NCBI GenBank assembly: GCA_032718475.1
Contig: JAUCBJ010008069.1
Coordinates: 56,428-120,427, forward strand
Direction of reading: 5' to 3'
DNA from: Nemertoderma westbladi
Taxonomy: Eukaryota; Xenacoelomorpha; Nemertodermatida; Nemertodermatidae
Length of the DNA stretch: 64,000 nucleotides
Shown here: positions 33,270 through 46,700 of the stretch, in pieces
Position numbering within the stretch: the first letter of the stretch is position 1
How the letters are laid out: each line of letters begins with the position of its first letter
Translations under genes and position numbers: made by a program
The notes under the pieces: model-generated
Databases searched by the model: none
The model's input: the letters and a program-made list of their open reading frames with translations, nothing else
Told to the model about the DNA's origin: nothing

Positions 33270-36200
33270 GAGTGAAGAGTTAGTGGAGAGTGGAACAAGT
33301 GTATTTAAGCTAGCAGAGTGAAGAGTTAGTGGAGAGTGGAACAAGTGTATTTAAGCTAGCAGAGTGAAGAGTTAGTGGAGAGTGGAACAAGTGTATTTAA
33401 GCTCGCAGAGTGAAGAGTTAGTGGAGAGTGGAACAAGTGTATTTAAGCTAGCAGAGTGAAGAGTTAGTGGAGAGTGGCACAAGTGTGTTTAAGCTAGCAG
33501 AGTGAAGAGTTAGTGGAGAGTGGAACAAGTGTATTTAAGCTAGCAGAGTGAAGAGTTAGTGGAGAGTGGAACAAGTGTATTTAAGCTAGCAGAGTGAAGA
33601 GTTAGTGGAGAGTGGAACAAGTGTATTTAAACTAGCAGAGTGAAGAGTTAGTGGAGAGTGGAACAAGTGTGTTTAAACTAGCAGAGTGAAGAGATAGTGG
33701 AGAGTGGAACAAGTGTATTTAAACTAGCAGAGTGAAGAGTTAGTGGAGAGTGGAACAAGTGTGTTTAAGCTAACAGAGTGAAGAGTTAGTGGAGAGTGGA
33801 ACAAGTGTGTTTAAGCTAGCAGAGTGAAGAGAGTTAGTGGAGAGTGGAACAAGTGTATTTAAGCTAGCAGAGTGAAGAGTTAGTGGAGAGTGGAACAAGT
33901 GTATTTAAGCTAACAGAGTGAAGAGTTAGTGGAGAGTGGAACAAGTGTATTTAAGCTAGCAGAGTGAAGAGTTAGTGGAGAGTGGAACAAGTGTATTTAA
34001 GCTAGCAGAGTGAAGAGTTAGTGGAGAGTGGAACAAGTGTATTTAAGCTCGCAGAGTGAAGAGTTAGTGGAGAGTGGAACAAGTGTATTTAAGCTAGCAG
34101 AGTGAAGAGTTAGTGGAGAGTGGAACAAGTGTGTTTAAGCTAGCAGAGTGAAGAGTTAGTGGAAAGTGGAACAAGTGTGTTTAAGCTAGCAGAGTGAAGA
34201 GTTAGTGAGAGTGGAACAAGTGTATTTAAGCTAGCAGAGTGAAGAGTTATTGAATAGTGGAACAAGTGTATTTAAGCTAGCAGAGTGAAGAGTTAGTGAG
34301 AGTGGAACAAGTGTATTTAAGCTAGCAGAGTGAAGAGTTAGTGGAGAGTGGAACAAGTGTATTTAAGCTAGCAGAGTGAAGAGTTAGTGGAGAGTGGAAC
34401 AAGTGTATTTAAGCTAACAGAGTGAAGAGTTAGTGGAGAGTGGAACAAGTGTGTTTAAGCTAGCAGAGTGAAGAGTTAGTTGAGAGTGGAACAAGTGTAT
34501 TTAAGCTAACAGAGTGAAGAGTTAGTGGCGAGTGGAACAAGTGTATTTAAGCTAGCAGAGTGAAGAGTTAGTGGAGAGTGGAACAAGTGTATTTAAGCTA
34601 ACAGAGTGAAGAGTTAGTGGAGAGTGGAACAAGTGTATTTAAGCTAGCAGAGTGAAGAGTTAGTGGAGAGTGGAACAAGTGTATTTAAGCTAGCAGAGTG
34701 AAGAGTTAGTGGAGAGTGGAACAAGTGTATTTAAGCTAGCAGAGTGAAGAGTTAGTGGAGAGTGGAACAAGTGTATTTAAACTAGCAGAGTGAAGAGTTA
34801 GTGGAGAGTGGAACAAGTGTGTTTAAACTAGCAGAGTGAAGAGATAGTGGAGAGTGGAACAAGTGTATTTAAACTAGCAGAGTGAAGAGTTAGTGGAGAG
34901 TGGAACAAGTGTGTTTAAGCTAACAGAGTGAAGAGTTAGTGGAGAGTGGAACAAGTGTGTTTAAGCTAGCAGAGTGAAGAGTTAGTGGAGAGTGGAACAA
35001 GTGTATTTAAGCTAGCAGAGTGAAGAGTTAGTGGAGAGTGGAACAAGTGTATTTAAGCTAACAGAGTGAAGAGTTAGTGGAGAGTGGAACAAGTGTATTT
35101 AAGCTAGCAGAGTGAAGAGTTAGTGGAGAGTGGAACAAGTGTATTTAAGCTAGCAGAGTGAAGAGTTAGTGGAGAGTGGAACAAGTGTATTTAAGCTAGC
35201 AGAGTGAAGAGTTAGTGGAGAGTGGAACAAGTGTATTTAAACTAGCAGAGTGAAGAGTTAGTGGAGAGTGGAACAAGTGTGTTTAAACTAGCAGAGTGAA
35301 GAGATAGTGGAGAGTGGAACAAGTGTATTTAAACTAGCAGAGTGAAGAGTTAGTGGAGAGTGGAACAAGTGTGTTTAAGCTAACAGAGTGAAGAGTTAGT
35401 GGAGAGTGGAACAAGTGTGTTTAAGCTAGCAGAGTGAAGAGTTAGTGGAGAGTGGAACAAGTGTATTTAAGCTAGCAGAGTGAAGAGTTAGTGGAGAGTG
35501 GAACAAGTGTATTTAAACTAGCAGAGTGAAGAGTTAGTGGAGAGTGGAACAAGTGTGTTTAAACTAGCAGAGTGAAGAGATAGTGGAGAGTGGAACAAGT
35601 GTATTTAAACTAGCAGAGTGAAGAGTTAGTGGAGAGTGGAACAAGTGTGTTTAAGCTAACAGAGTGAAGAGTTAGTGGAGAGTGGAACAAGTGTGTTTAA
35701 GCTAGCAGAGTGAAGAGTTAGTGGAGAGTGGAACAAGTGTATTTAAGCTAGCAGAGTGAAGAGTTAGTGGAGAGTGGAACAAGTGTATTTAAGCTAACAG
35801 AGTGAAGAGTTAGTGGAGAGTGGAACAAGTGTATTTAAGCTAGCAGAGTGAAGAGTTAGTGGAGAGTGGAACAAGTGTATTTAAGCTAGCAGAGTGAAGA
35901 GTTAGTGGAGAGTGGAACAAGTGTATTTAAGCTCGCAGAGTGAAGAGTTAGTGGAGAGTGGAACAAGTGTATTTAAGCTAGCAGAGTGAAGAGTTAGTGG
36001 AGAGTGGAACAAGTGTGTTTAAGCTAGCAGAGTGAAGAGTTAGTGGAGAGTGGAACAAGTGTATTTAAGCTAGCAGAGTGAAGAGTTAGTGGAGAGTGGA
36101 ACAAGTGTATTTAAGCTAGCAGAGTGAAGAGTTAGTGGAGAGTGGAACAAGTGTATTTAAGCTCGCAGAGTGAAGAGTTAGTGGAGAGTGGAACAAGTGT

Positions 36201-38030
36201 ATTTAAGCTAGCAGAGTGAAGAGTTAGTGGAGAGTGGCACAAGTGTGTTTAAGCTAGCAGAGTGAAGAGTTAGTGGAGAGTGGAACAAGTGTATTTAAGC
36301 TAGCAGAGTGAAGAGTTAGTGGAGAGTGGAACAAGTGTATTTAAGCTAGCAGAGTGAAGAGTTAGTGGAGAGTGGAACAAGTGTATTTAAACTAGCAGAG
36401 TGAAGAGTTAGTGGAGAGTGGAACAAGTGTGTTTAAACTAGCAGAGTGAAGAGATAGTGGAGAGTGGAACAAGTGTATTTAAACTAGCAGAGTGAAGAGT
36501 TAGTGGAGAGTGGAACAAGTGTGTTTAAGCTAACAGAGTGAAGAGTTAGTGGAGAGTGGAACAAGTGTGTTTAAGCTAGCAGAGTGAAGAGTTAGTGGAG
36601 AGTGGAACAAGTGTATTTAAGCTAGCAGAGTGAAGAGTTAGTGGAGAGTGGAACAAGTGTATTTAAGCTAACAGAGTGAAGAGTTAGTGGAGAGTGGAAC
36701 AAGTGTATTTAAGCTAGCAGAGTGAAGAGTTAGTGGAGAGTGGAACAAGTGTATTTAAGCTAGCAGAGTGAAGAGTTAGTGGAGAGTGGAACAAGTGTAT
36801 TTAAGCTCGCAGAGTGAAGAGTTAGTGGAGAGTGGAACAAGTGTATTTAAGCTAGCAGAGTGAAGAGTTAGTGGAGAGTGGAACAAGTGTGTTTAAGCTA
36901 GCAGAGTGAAGAGTTAGTGGAAAGTGGAACAAGTGTGTTTAAGCTAGCAGAGTGAAGAGTTAGTGAGAGTGGAACAAGTGTATTTAAGCTAGCAGAGTGA
37001 AGAGTTATTGAATAGTGGAACAAGTGTATTTAAGCTAGCAGAGTGAAGAGTTAGTGAGAGTGGAACAAGTGTATTTAAGCTAGCAGAGTGAAGAGTTAGT
37101 GGAGAGTGGAACAAGTGTATTTAAGCTAGCAGAGTGAAGAGTTAGTGGAGAGTGGAACAAGTGTATTTAAGCTAACAGAGTGAAGAGTTAGTGGAGAGTG
37201 GAACAAGTGTGTTTAAGCTAGCAGAGTGAAGAGTTAGTTGAGAGTGGAACAAGTGTATTTAAGCTAACAGAGTGAAGAGTTAGTGGCGAGTGGAACAAGT
37301 GTATTTAAGCTAGCAGAGTGAAGAGTTAGTGGAGAGTGGAACAAGTGTATTTAAGCTAACAGAGTGAAGAGTTAGTGGAGAGTGGAACAAGTGTATTTAA
37401 GCTAGCAGAGTGAAGAGTTAGTGGAGAGTGGAACAAGTGTATTTAAGCTAGCAGAGTGAAGAGTTAGTGGAGAGTGGAACAAGTGTATTTAAGCTAGCAG
37501 AGTGAAGAGTTAGTGGAGAGTGGAACAAGTGTATTTAAACTAGCAGAGTGAAGAGTTAGTGGAGAGTGGAACAAGTGTGTTTAAACTAGCAGAGTGAAGA
37601 GATAGTGGAGAGTGGAACAAGTGTATTTAAACTAGCAGAGTGAAGAGTTAGTGGAGAGTGGAACAAGTGTGTTTAAGCTAACAGAGTGAAGAGTTAGTGG
37701 AGAGTGGAACAAGTGTGTTTAAGCTAGCAGAGTGAAGAGTTAGTGGAGAGTGGAACAAGTGTATTTAAGCTAGCAGAGTGAAGAGTTAGTGGAGAGTGGA
37801 ACAAGTGTATTTAAGCTAACAGAGTGAAGAGTTAGTGGAGAGTGGAACAAGTGTATTTAAGCTAGCAGAGTGAAGAGTTAGTGGAGAGTGGAACAAGTGT
37901 ATTTAAGCTAGCAGAGTGAAGAGTTAGTGGAGAGTGGAACAAGTGTATTTAAGCTCGCAGAGTGAAGAGTTAGTGGAGAGTGGAACAAGTGTATTTAAGC
38001 TAGCAGAGTGAAGAGTTAGTGGAGAGTGGA
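33270..38030. repeat. Satellite block duplicated with a 2760-bp offset (60 x 46)
   Basis: GTGGCACAAG occurs at about 33476 and 36236 (2760 bp apart). TTATTGAATAGTGG occurs at 34247 and 37005 (2758 bp). The 2-bp difference is explained by one 48-bp unit in the first copy (GAAGAGAGTTAG near 33830). Outer limits are approximate. Confidence 0.8.
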
Positions 38031-41000
38031 ACAAGTGTGTTTAAGCTAGCAGAGTGAAGAGTTAGTGGAGAGTGGAACAAGTGTATTTAAGCTAGCAGAG
38101 TGAAGAGTTAGTGGAGAGTGGAACAAGTGTATTTAAGCTAGCAGAGTGAAGAGTTAGTGGAGAGTGGAACAAGTGTATTTAAGCTAGCAGAGTGAAGAGT
38201 TAGTGGAGAGTGGAACAAGTGTATTTAAGCTCGCAGAGTGAAGAGTTAGTGGAGAGTGGAACAAGTGTATTTAAGCTAGCAGAGTGAAGAGTTAGTGGAG
38301 AGTGGAACAAGTGTGTTTAAGCTAGCAGAGTGAAGAGTTAGTGGAGAGTGGAACAAGTGTATTTAAGCTAGCAGAGTGAAGAGTTAGTGGAGAGTGGAAC
38401 AAGTGTGTTTAAACTAGCAGAGTGAAGAGATAGTGGAGAGTGGAACAAGTGTATTTAAGCTAGCAGAGTGAAGAGTTAGTGGAGAGTGGAACAAGTGTAT
38501 TTAAGCTAGCAGAGTGAAGAGTTAGTGGAGAGTGGAACAAGTGTATTTAAGCTAGCAGAGTGAAGAGTTAGTGGAGAGTGGAACAAGTGTATTTAAGCTC
38601 GCAGAGTGAAGAGTTAGTGGAGAGTGGAACAAGTGTATTTAAGCTAGCAGAGTGAAGAGTTAGTGGAGAGTGGAACAAGTGTGTTTAAGCTAGCAGAGTG
38701 AAGAGTTAGTGGAGAGTGGAACAAGTGTGTTTAAGCTAGCAGAGTGAAGAGTTAGTGGAGAGTGGAACAAGTGTGTTTAAGCTAGCAGAGTGAAGAGTTA
38801 GTGGAGAGTGGAACAAGTGTGTTTAAGCTAGCAGAGTGATGAGTTAGTGGAGAGTGGAACAAGTGTGTTTAAGCTAGCAGAGTGATGAGTTAGTGGAGAG
38901 TGGAACAAGTGTGTTTAAGCTAGCAGAGTGAAGAGTTAGTGGAGAGTGGAACAAGTGTGTTTAAGCTATCAGAGTGAAGAGTTAGTGGAGAGTGGAACAA
39001 GTGTGTTTAAGCTAGCAGAGTGAAGAGTTAGTGGAGAGTGGAACAAGTGTGTTTAAGCTAGCAGAGTGAAGAGTTAGTGGAGAGTGGAACAAGTGTGTTC
39101 TAGCTAGCAGAGTGAAGAGTTAGTGGCGAGTGGAACAAGTGTGTTTAAGCTAGCAGAGTAAAGAGTTAGTGGAGAGTGGAACAAGTGTATTTAAGCTAGC
39201 AGAGTGAAGAATTAGTGGAGAGTGGAACAAGTGTATTTAAGCTAGCAGAGTGAAGAGTTAGTGGAGAGTGGAACAAGTGTATTTAAGCTAACAGAGTGAA
39301 GAGTTAGTGGAGAGTGGAACAAGTGTATTTAAGCAAACAGAGTGAAGAGTTAGTGGAGAGTGGAACAAGTGTATTTAAGCTAGAAGAGTGAAAAGTTAGT
39401 GGAGAGTGGAACAAGTGTATTTAAGCTAGCAGAGTGAAGAGTTAGTGGAGAGTGGAACAAGTGTATTTAAGCTAGCAGAGTGAAGAGTTAGTGGAGAGTG
39501 GAACAAGTGTATTTAAACTAGCAGAGTGAGGAGTTAGTGGAGAGTGGAACAAGTGTGTTTAAGCTAACAGAGTGAAGAGTTAGTGGAGAGTGGAACAAGT
39601 GTGTTTAAGCTAACAGAGTGAAGAGTTAGTGGAGAGTGGAACAAGTGTATTTAAGCTAGCAGAGTGAAGAGTTAGTTGAGAGTGGAACAAGTGTATTTAA
39701 GCTAACAGAGTGAAGAGTTAGTGGAAAGTGGAACAAGTTTGTTTAAGCTAGCAGAGTGAAGAGTTAGTGAGAGTGGAACAAGTGTATTTAAGGTAGCAGA
39801 GTGAAAAGTTAGTGGAGAGTGGAACAAGTGTATTTAAGCTAGCAGAGTGAAGAGTTAGTGGAGAGTGGAACAAGTGTGTTTAAGCTAGCAGAGTGAAGAG
39901 TTAGTGGAGAGTGGAACAAGTGTATTTAAGCTAGCAGAGTGAAGAGTGGAACAAGTGTATTTAAGCTAGCAGAGTGAAGAATTAGTGGAGAGTGGAACAA
40001 GTGTATTTAAGCTAGCAGAGTGAAGAGTTAGTGGAGAGTGGAACAAGTGTATTTAAACTAGCAGAGTGAAGAGTTAGTGGAGAGTGGAACAAGTGTATTT
40101 AAGCTAGCAGAGTGAAGAGTTAGTTGAGAGTGGAACAAGTGTGTTTAAGCTAGCAGAGTGAAGAGTTAGTGGAAAGTGGAACAAGTTTGTTTAAGCTAGC
40201 AGAGTGAAGAGTTAGTGGAGAGTGGAACAAGTGTGTTTAAGCTAGCAGAGTGAAGAGTTAGTTGAGAGTGGAACAAGTGTATTTAAGATAACAGAGTGAA
40301 GAGTTAGTGGCGAGTGGAACAAGTGTATTTAAGCTAGCAGAGTGAAGAGTTAGTGGAGAGTGGAACAAGTGTATTTAAGCTAGCACAGTGAAGAGTTAGT
40401 GGAGAGTGGAACAAGTGTATTTAAGCTAGCAGAGTGAAGAGTTAGTGGAGAGTGGAACAAGTGTATTTAAGCTCGCAGAGTGAAGAGTTAGTGGAGAGTG
40501 GAACAAGTGTATTTAAGCTAGCAGAGTGAAGAGTTAGTGGAGAGTGGAACAAGTGTGTTTAAGCTAGCAGAGTGAAGAGTTAGTGGAGAGTGGAACAAGT
40601 GTATTTAAGCTAGCAGAGTGAAGAGTTAGTGGAGAGTGGAACAAGTGTATTTAAGCTAGCAGAGTGAAGAGTTAGTGGAGAGTGGAACAAGTGTATTTAA
40701 GCTAGCAGAGTGAAGAGTTAGTGGAGAGTGGAACAAGTGTATTTAAGCTCGCAGAGTGAAGAGTTAGTGGAGAGTGGAACAAGTGTATTTAAGCTAGCAG
40801 AGTGAAGAGTTAGTGGAGAGTGGAACAAGTGTGTTTAAGCTAGCAGAGTGAAGAGTTAGTGGAGAGTGGAACAAGTGTATTTAAGCTAGCAGAGTGAAGA
40901 GTTAGTGGAGAGTGGAACAAGTGTGTTTAAACTAGCAGAGTGAAGAGATAGTGGAGAGTGGAACAAGTGTATTTAAGCTAGCAGAGTGAAGAGTTAGTGG

Positions 41001-43729
41001 AGAGTGGAACAAGTGTATTTAAGCTAGCAGAGTGAAGAGTTAGTGGAGAGTGGAACAAGTGTATTTAAGCTAGCAGAGTGAAGAGTTAGTGGAGAGTGGA
41101 ACAAGTGTATTTAAGCTCGCAGAGTGAAGAGTTAGTGGAGAGTGGAACAAGTGTATTTAAGCTAGCAGAGTGAAGAGTTAGTGGAGAGTGGAACAAGTGT
41201 GTTTAAGCTAGCAGAGTGAAGAGTTAGTGGAGAGTGGAACAAGTGTGTTTAAGCTAGCAGAGTGAAGAGTTAGTGGAGAGTGGAACAAGTGTGTTTAAGC
41301 TAGCAGAGTGAAGAGTTAGTGGAGAGTGGAACAAGTGTGTTTAAGCTAGCAGAGTGATGAGTTAGTGGAGAGTGGAACAAGTGTGTTTAAGCTAGCAGAG
41401 TGATGAGTTAGTGGAGAGTGGAACAAGTGTGTTTAAGCTAGCAGAGTGAAGAGTTAGTGGAGAGTGGAACAAGTGTGTTTAAGCTATCAGAGTGAAGAGT
41501 TAGTGGAGAGTGGAACAAGTGTGTTTAAGCTAGCAGAGTGAAGAGTTAGTGGAGAGTGGAACAAGTGTGTTTAAGCTAGCAGAGTGAAGAGTTAGTGGAG
41601 AGTGGAACAAGTGTGTTCTAGCTAGCACAGTGAAGAGTTAGTGGCGAGTGGAACAAGTGTGTTTAAGCTAGCAGAGTAAAGAGTTAGTGGAGAGTGGAAC
41701 AAGTGTATTTAAGCTAGCAGAGTGAAGAATTAGTGGAGAGTGGAACAAGTGTATTTAAGCTAGCAGAGTGAAGAGTTAGTGGAGAGTGGAACAAGTGTAT
41801 TTAAGCTAACAGAGTGAAGAGTTAGTGGAGAGTGGAACAAGTGTATTTAAGCAAACAGAGTGAAGAGTTAGTGGAGAGTGGAACAAGTGTATTTAAGCTA
41901 GAAGAGTGAAAAGTTAGTGGAGAGTGGAACAAGTGTATTTAAGCTAGCAGAGTGAAGAGTTAGTGGAGAGTGGAACAGGTGTATTTAAGCTAGCAGAGTG
42001 AAGAGTTAGTGGAGAGTGGAACAAGTGTATTTAAACTAGCAGAGTGAGGAGTTAGTGGAGAGTGGAACAAGTGTGTTTAAGCTAACAGAGTGAAGAGTTA
42101 GTGGAGAGTGGAACAAGTGTGTTTAAGCTAACAGAGTGAAGAGTTAGTGGAGAGTGGAACAAGTGTATTTAAGCTAGCAGAGTGAAGAGTTAGTTGAGAG
42201 TGGAACAAGTGTATTTAAGCTAACAGAGTGAAGAGTTAGTGGAAAGTGGAACAAGTTTGTTTAAGCTAGCAGAGTGAAGAGTTAGTGAGAGTGGAACAAG
42301 TGTATTTAAGGTAGCAGAGTGAAAAGTTAGTGGAGAGTGGAACAAGTGTATTTAAGCTAGCAGAGTGAAGAGTTAGTGGAGAGTGGAACAAGTGTGTTTA
42401 AGCTAGCAGAGTGAAGAGTTAGTGGAGAGTGGAACAAGTGTATTTAAGCTAGCAGAGTGAAGAGTGGAACAAGTGTATTTAAGCTAGCAGAGTGAAGAAT
42501 TAGTGGAGAGTGGAACAAGTGTATTTAAGCTAGCAGAGTGAAGAGTTAGTGGAGAGTGGAACAAGTGTATTTAAACTAGCAGAGTGAAGAGTTAGTGGAG
42601 AGTGGAACAAGTGTATTTAAGCTAGCAGAGTGAAGAGTTAGTTGAGAGTGGAACAAGTGTGTTTAAGCTAGCAGAGTGAAGAGTTAGTGGAAAGTGGAAC
42701 AAGTTTGTTTAAGCTAGCAGAGTGAAGAGTTAGTGGAGAGTGGAACAAGTGTGTTTAAGCTAGCAGAGTGAAGAGTTAGTTGAGAGTGGAACAAGTGTAT
42801 TTAAGATAGCAGAGTGAAGAGTTAGTGGCGAGTGGAACAAGTGTATTTAAGCTAGCAGAGTGAAGAGTTAGTGGAGAGTGGAACAAGTGTATTTAAGCTA
42901 ACAGAGTGAAGAGTTAGTGGAGAGTGGAACAAGTGTATTTAAGCTAGCAGAGTGAAGAGTTAGTGGAGAGTGGAACAAGTGTATTTAAGCTAGCAGAGTG
43001 AAGAGTTAGTGGAGAGTGGAACAAGTGTATTTAAGCTAGCAGAGTGAAGAGTTAGTGGAGAGTGGAACAAGTGTATTTAAGCTAGCAGAGTGAAGAATTA
43101 GTGGAGAGTGGAACAAGTGTATTTAAGCTAGCAGAGTGAAGAGTTAGTGGAGAGTGGAACAAGTGTATTTAAACTAGCAGAGTGAAGAGTTAGTGGAGAG
43201 TGGAACAAGTGTATTTAAGCTAGCAGAGTGAAGAGTTAGTGGAGAGTGGAACAAGTGTATTTAAACTAGCAGAGTGAGGAGTTAGTGGAGAGTGGAACAA
43301 GTGTGTTTAAGCTAACAGAGTGAAGAGTTAGTGGAGAGTGGAACAAGTGTGTTTAAGCTAACAGAGTGAAGAGTTAGTGGAGAGTGGAACAAGTGTATTT
43401 AAGCTAGCAGAGTGAAGAGTTAGTTGAGAGTGGAACAAGTGTATTTAAGCTAACAGAGTGAAGAGTTAGTGGAAAGTGGAACAAGTTTGTTTAAGCTAGC
43501 AGAGTGAAGAGTTAGTGAGAGTGGAACAAGTGTATTTAAGGTAGCAGAGTGAAAAGTTAGTGGAGAGTGGAACAAGTGTATTTAAGCTAGCAGAGTGAAG
43601 AGTTAGTGGAGAGTGGAACAAGTGTGTTTAAGCTAGCAGAGTGAAGAGTTAGTGGAGAGTGGAACAAGTGTATTTAAGCTAGCAGAGTGAAGAGTGGAAC
43701 AAGTGTATTTAAGCTAGCAGAGTGAAGAA

Positions 43730-46700
43730 TTAGTGGAGAGTGGAACAAGTGTATTTAAGCTAGCAGAGTGAAGAGTTAGTGGAGAGTGGAACAAGTGTAT
43801 TTAAACTAGCAGAGTGAAGAGTTAGTGGAGAGTGGAACAAGTGTATTTAAGCTAGCAGAGTGAAGAGTTAGTTGAGAGTGGAACAAGTGTGTTTAAGCTA
43901 GCAGAGTGAAGAGTTAGTGGAAAGTGGAACAAGTTTGTTTAAGCTAGCAGAGTGAAGAGTTAGTGGAGAGTGGAACAAGTGTGTTTAAGCTAGCAGAGTG
44001 AAGAGTTAGTTGAGAGTGGAACAAGTGTATTTAAGATAACAGAGTGAAGAGTTAGTGGCGAGTGGAACAAGTGTATTTAAGCTAGCAGAGTGAAGAGTTA
44101 GTGGAGAGTGGAACAAGTGTATTTAAGCTAACAGAGTGAAGAGTTAGTGGAGAGTGGAACAAGTGTATTTAAGCTAGCAGAGTGAAGAGTTAGTGGAGAG
44201 TGGAACAAGTGTATTTAAGCTAGCAGAGTGAAGAGTTAGTGGAGAGTGGAACAAGTGTATTTAAGCTAGCAGAGTGAAGAGTTAGTGGAGAGTGGAACAA
44301 GTGTATTTAAGCTAGCAGAGTGAAGAATTAGTGGAGAGTGGAACAAGTGTATTTAAGCTAGCAGAGTGAAGAGTTAGTGGAGAGTGGAACAAGTGTATTT
44401 AAACTAGCAGAGTGAAGAGTTAGTGGAGAGTGGAACAAGTGTATTTAAGCTAGCAGAGTGAAGAGTTAGTGGAGAGTGGAACAAGTGTATTTAATCTAAC
44501 AGAGTGAAGAGTTAGTGGCGAGTGGAACAAGTGTGTTTAAGCTAGCAGAGTAAAGAGTTAGTGGAGAGTGGAACAAGTGTATTTAAGCTAGCAGAGTGAA
44601 GAATTAGTGGAGAGTGGAACAAGTGTATTTAAGCTAGCAGAGTGAAGAGTTAGTGGAGAGTGGAACAAGTGTATTTAAGCTAACAGAGTGAAGAGTTAGT
44701 GGAGAGTGGAACAAGTGTATTTAAGCAAACAGAGTGAAGAGTTAGTGGAGAGTGGAACAAGTGTATTTAAGCTAGAAGAGTGAAAAGTTAGTGGAGAGTG
44801 GAACAAGTGTATTTAAGCTAGCAGAGTGAAGAGTTAGTGGAGAGTGGAACAAGTGTATTTAAGCTAGCAGAGTGAAGAGTTAGTGGAGAGTGGAACAAGT
44901 GTATTTAAACTAGCAGAGTGAAGAGTTAGTGGAGAGTGGAACAAGTGTGTTTAAGCTAACAGAGTGAAGAGTTAGTGGAGAGTGGAACAAGTGTGTTTAA
45001 GCTAGCAGAGTGAAGAGTTAGTGGAGAGTGGAACAAGTGTGTTTAAGCTAGCAGAGTGAAGAGTTAGTGGAAAGTAGAACAAGTGTGTTTAAGCTAGCAG
45101 AGTGAAGAGTTAGTGAGAGTGGAACAAGTGTATTTAAGCTAGCAGAGTGAAGAGTTATTGAATAGTGGAACAAGTGTATTTAAGCTAGCAGAGTGAAGAG
45201 TTAGTGAGAGTGGAACAAGTGTATTTAAGCTAGCAGAGTGAAGAGTTAGTGGAGAGTGGAACAAGTGTATTTAAGCTAGCAGAGTGAAGAGTTAGTGGAG
45301 AGCGGAACAAGTGTATTTAAGCTAACAGAGTGAAGAGTTAGTGGAGAGTGGAACAAGTGTGTTTAAGCTAGCAGAGTGAAGAGTTAGTTGAGAGTGGAAC
45401 AAGTGTATTTAAGCTAACAGAGTGAAGAGTTAGTGGCGAGTGGAACAAGTGTATTTAAGCTAGCAGAGTGAAGAGTTAGTGGAGAGTGGAACAAGTGTAT
45501 TTAAGCTAAAAGAGTGAAGAGTTAGTGGAGAGTGGAACAAGTGTATTTAAGCTAGCAGAGTGAAGAGTTAGTGGAGAGTGGAACAAGTGTATTTAAGCTA
45601 GCAGAGTGAAGAGTTAGTGGAGAGTGGAACAAGTGTATTTAAGCTAGCAGAGTGAAGAGTTAGTGGAGAGTGGAACAAGTGTATTTAAACTAGCAGAGTG
45701 AAGAGTTAGTGGAGAGTGGAACAAGTGTGTTTAAACTAGCAGAGTGAAGAGATAGTGGAGAGTGGAACAAGTGTATTTAAACTAGCAGAGTGAAGAGTTA
45801 GTGGAGAGTGGAACAAGTGTGTTTAAGCTAACAGAGTGAAGAGTTAGTGGAGAGTGGAACAAGTGTGTTTAAGCTAGCAGAGTGAAGAGTTAGTGGAGAG
45901 TGGAACAAGTGTATTTAAGCTAGCAGAGTGAAGAGTTAGTGGAGAGTGGAACAAGTGTATTTAAGCTAACAGAGTGAAGAGTTAGTGGAGAGTGGAACAA
46001 GTGTATTTAAGCTAGCAGAGTGAAGAGTTAGTGGAGAGTGGAACAAGTGTATTTAAGCTAGCAGAGTGAAGAGTTAGTGGTGAGTGGAACAAGTGTATTT
46101 AAGCTCGCAGAGTGAAGAGTTAGTGGAGAGTGGAACAAGTGTATTTAAGCTAGCAGAGTGAAGAGTTAGTGGAGAGTGGAACAAGTGTGTTTAAGCTAGC
46201 AGAGTGAAGAGTTAGTGGAGAGTGGAACAAGTGTATTTAAGCTAGCAGAGTGAAGAGTTAGTGGAGAGTGGAACAAGTGTATTTAAGCTAGCAGAGTGAA
46301 GAGTTAGTGGAGAGTGGAACAAGTGTATTTAAGCTAGCAGAGTGAAGAGTTAGTGGAGAGTGGAACAAGTGTATTTAAGCTCGCAGAGTGAAGAGTTAGT
46401 GGAGAGTGGAACAAGTGTATTTAAGCTAGCAGAGTGAAGAGTTAGTGGAGAGTGGAACAAGTGTGTTTAAGCTAGCAGAGTGAAGAGTTAGTGGAGAGTG
46501 GAACAAGTGTATTTAAGCTAGCAGAGTGAAGAGTTAGTGGAGAGTGGAACAAGTGTGTTTAAACTAGCAGAGTGAAGAGATAGTGGAGAGTGGAACAAGT
46601 GTATTTAAGCTAGCAGAGTGAAGAGTTAGTGGAGAGTGGAACAAGTGTATTTAAGCTAGCAGAGTGAAGAGTTAGTGGAGAGTGGAACAAGTGTATTTAA

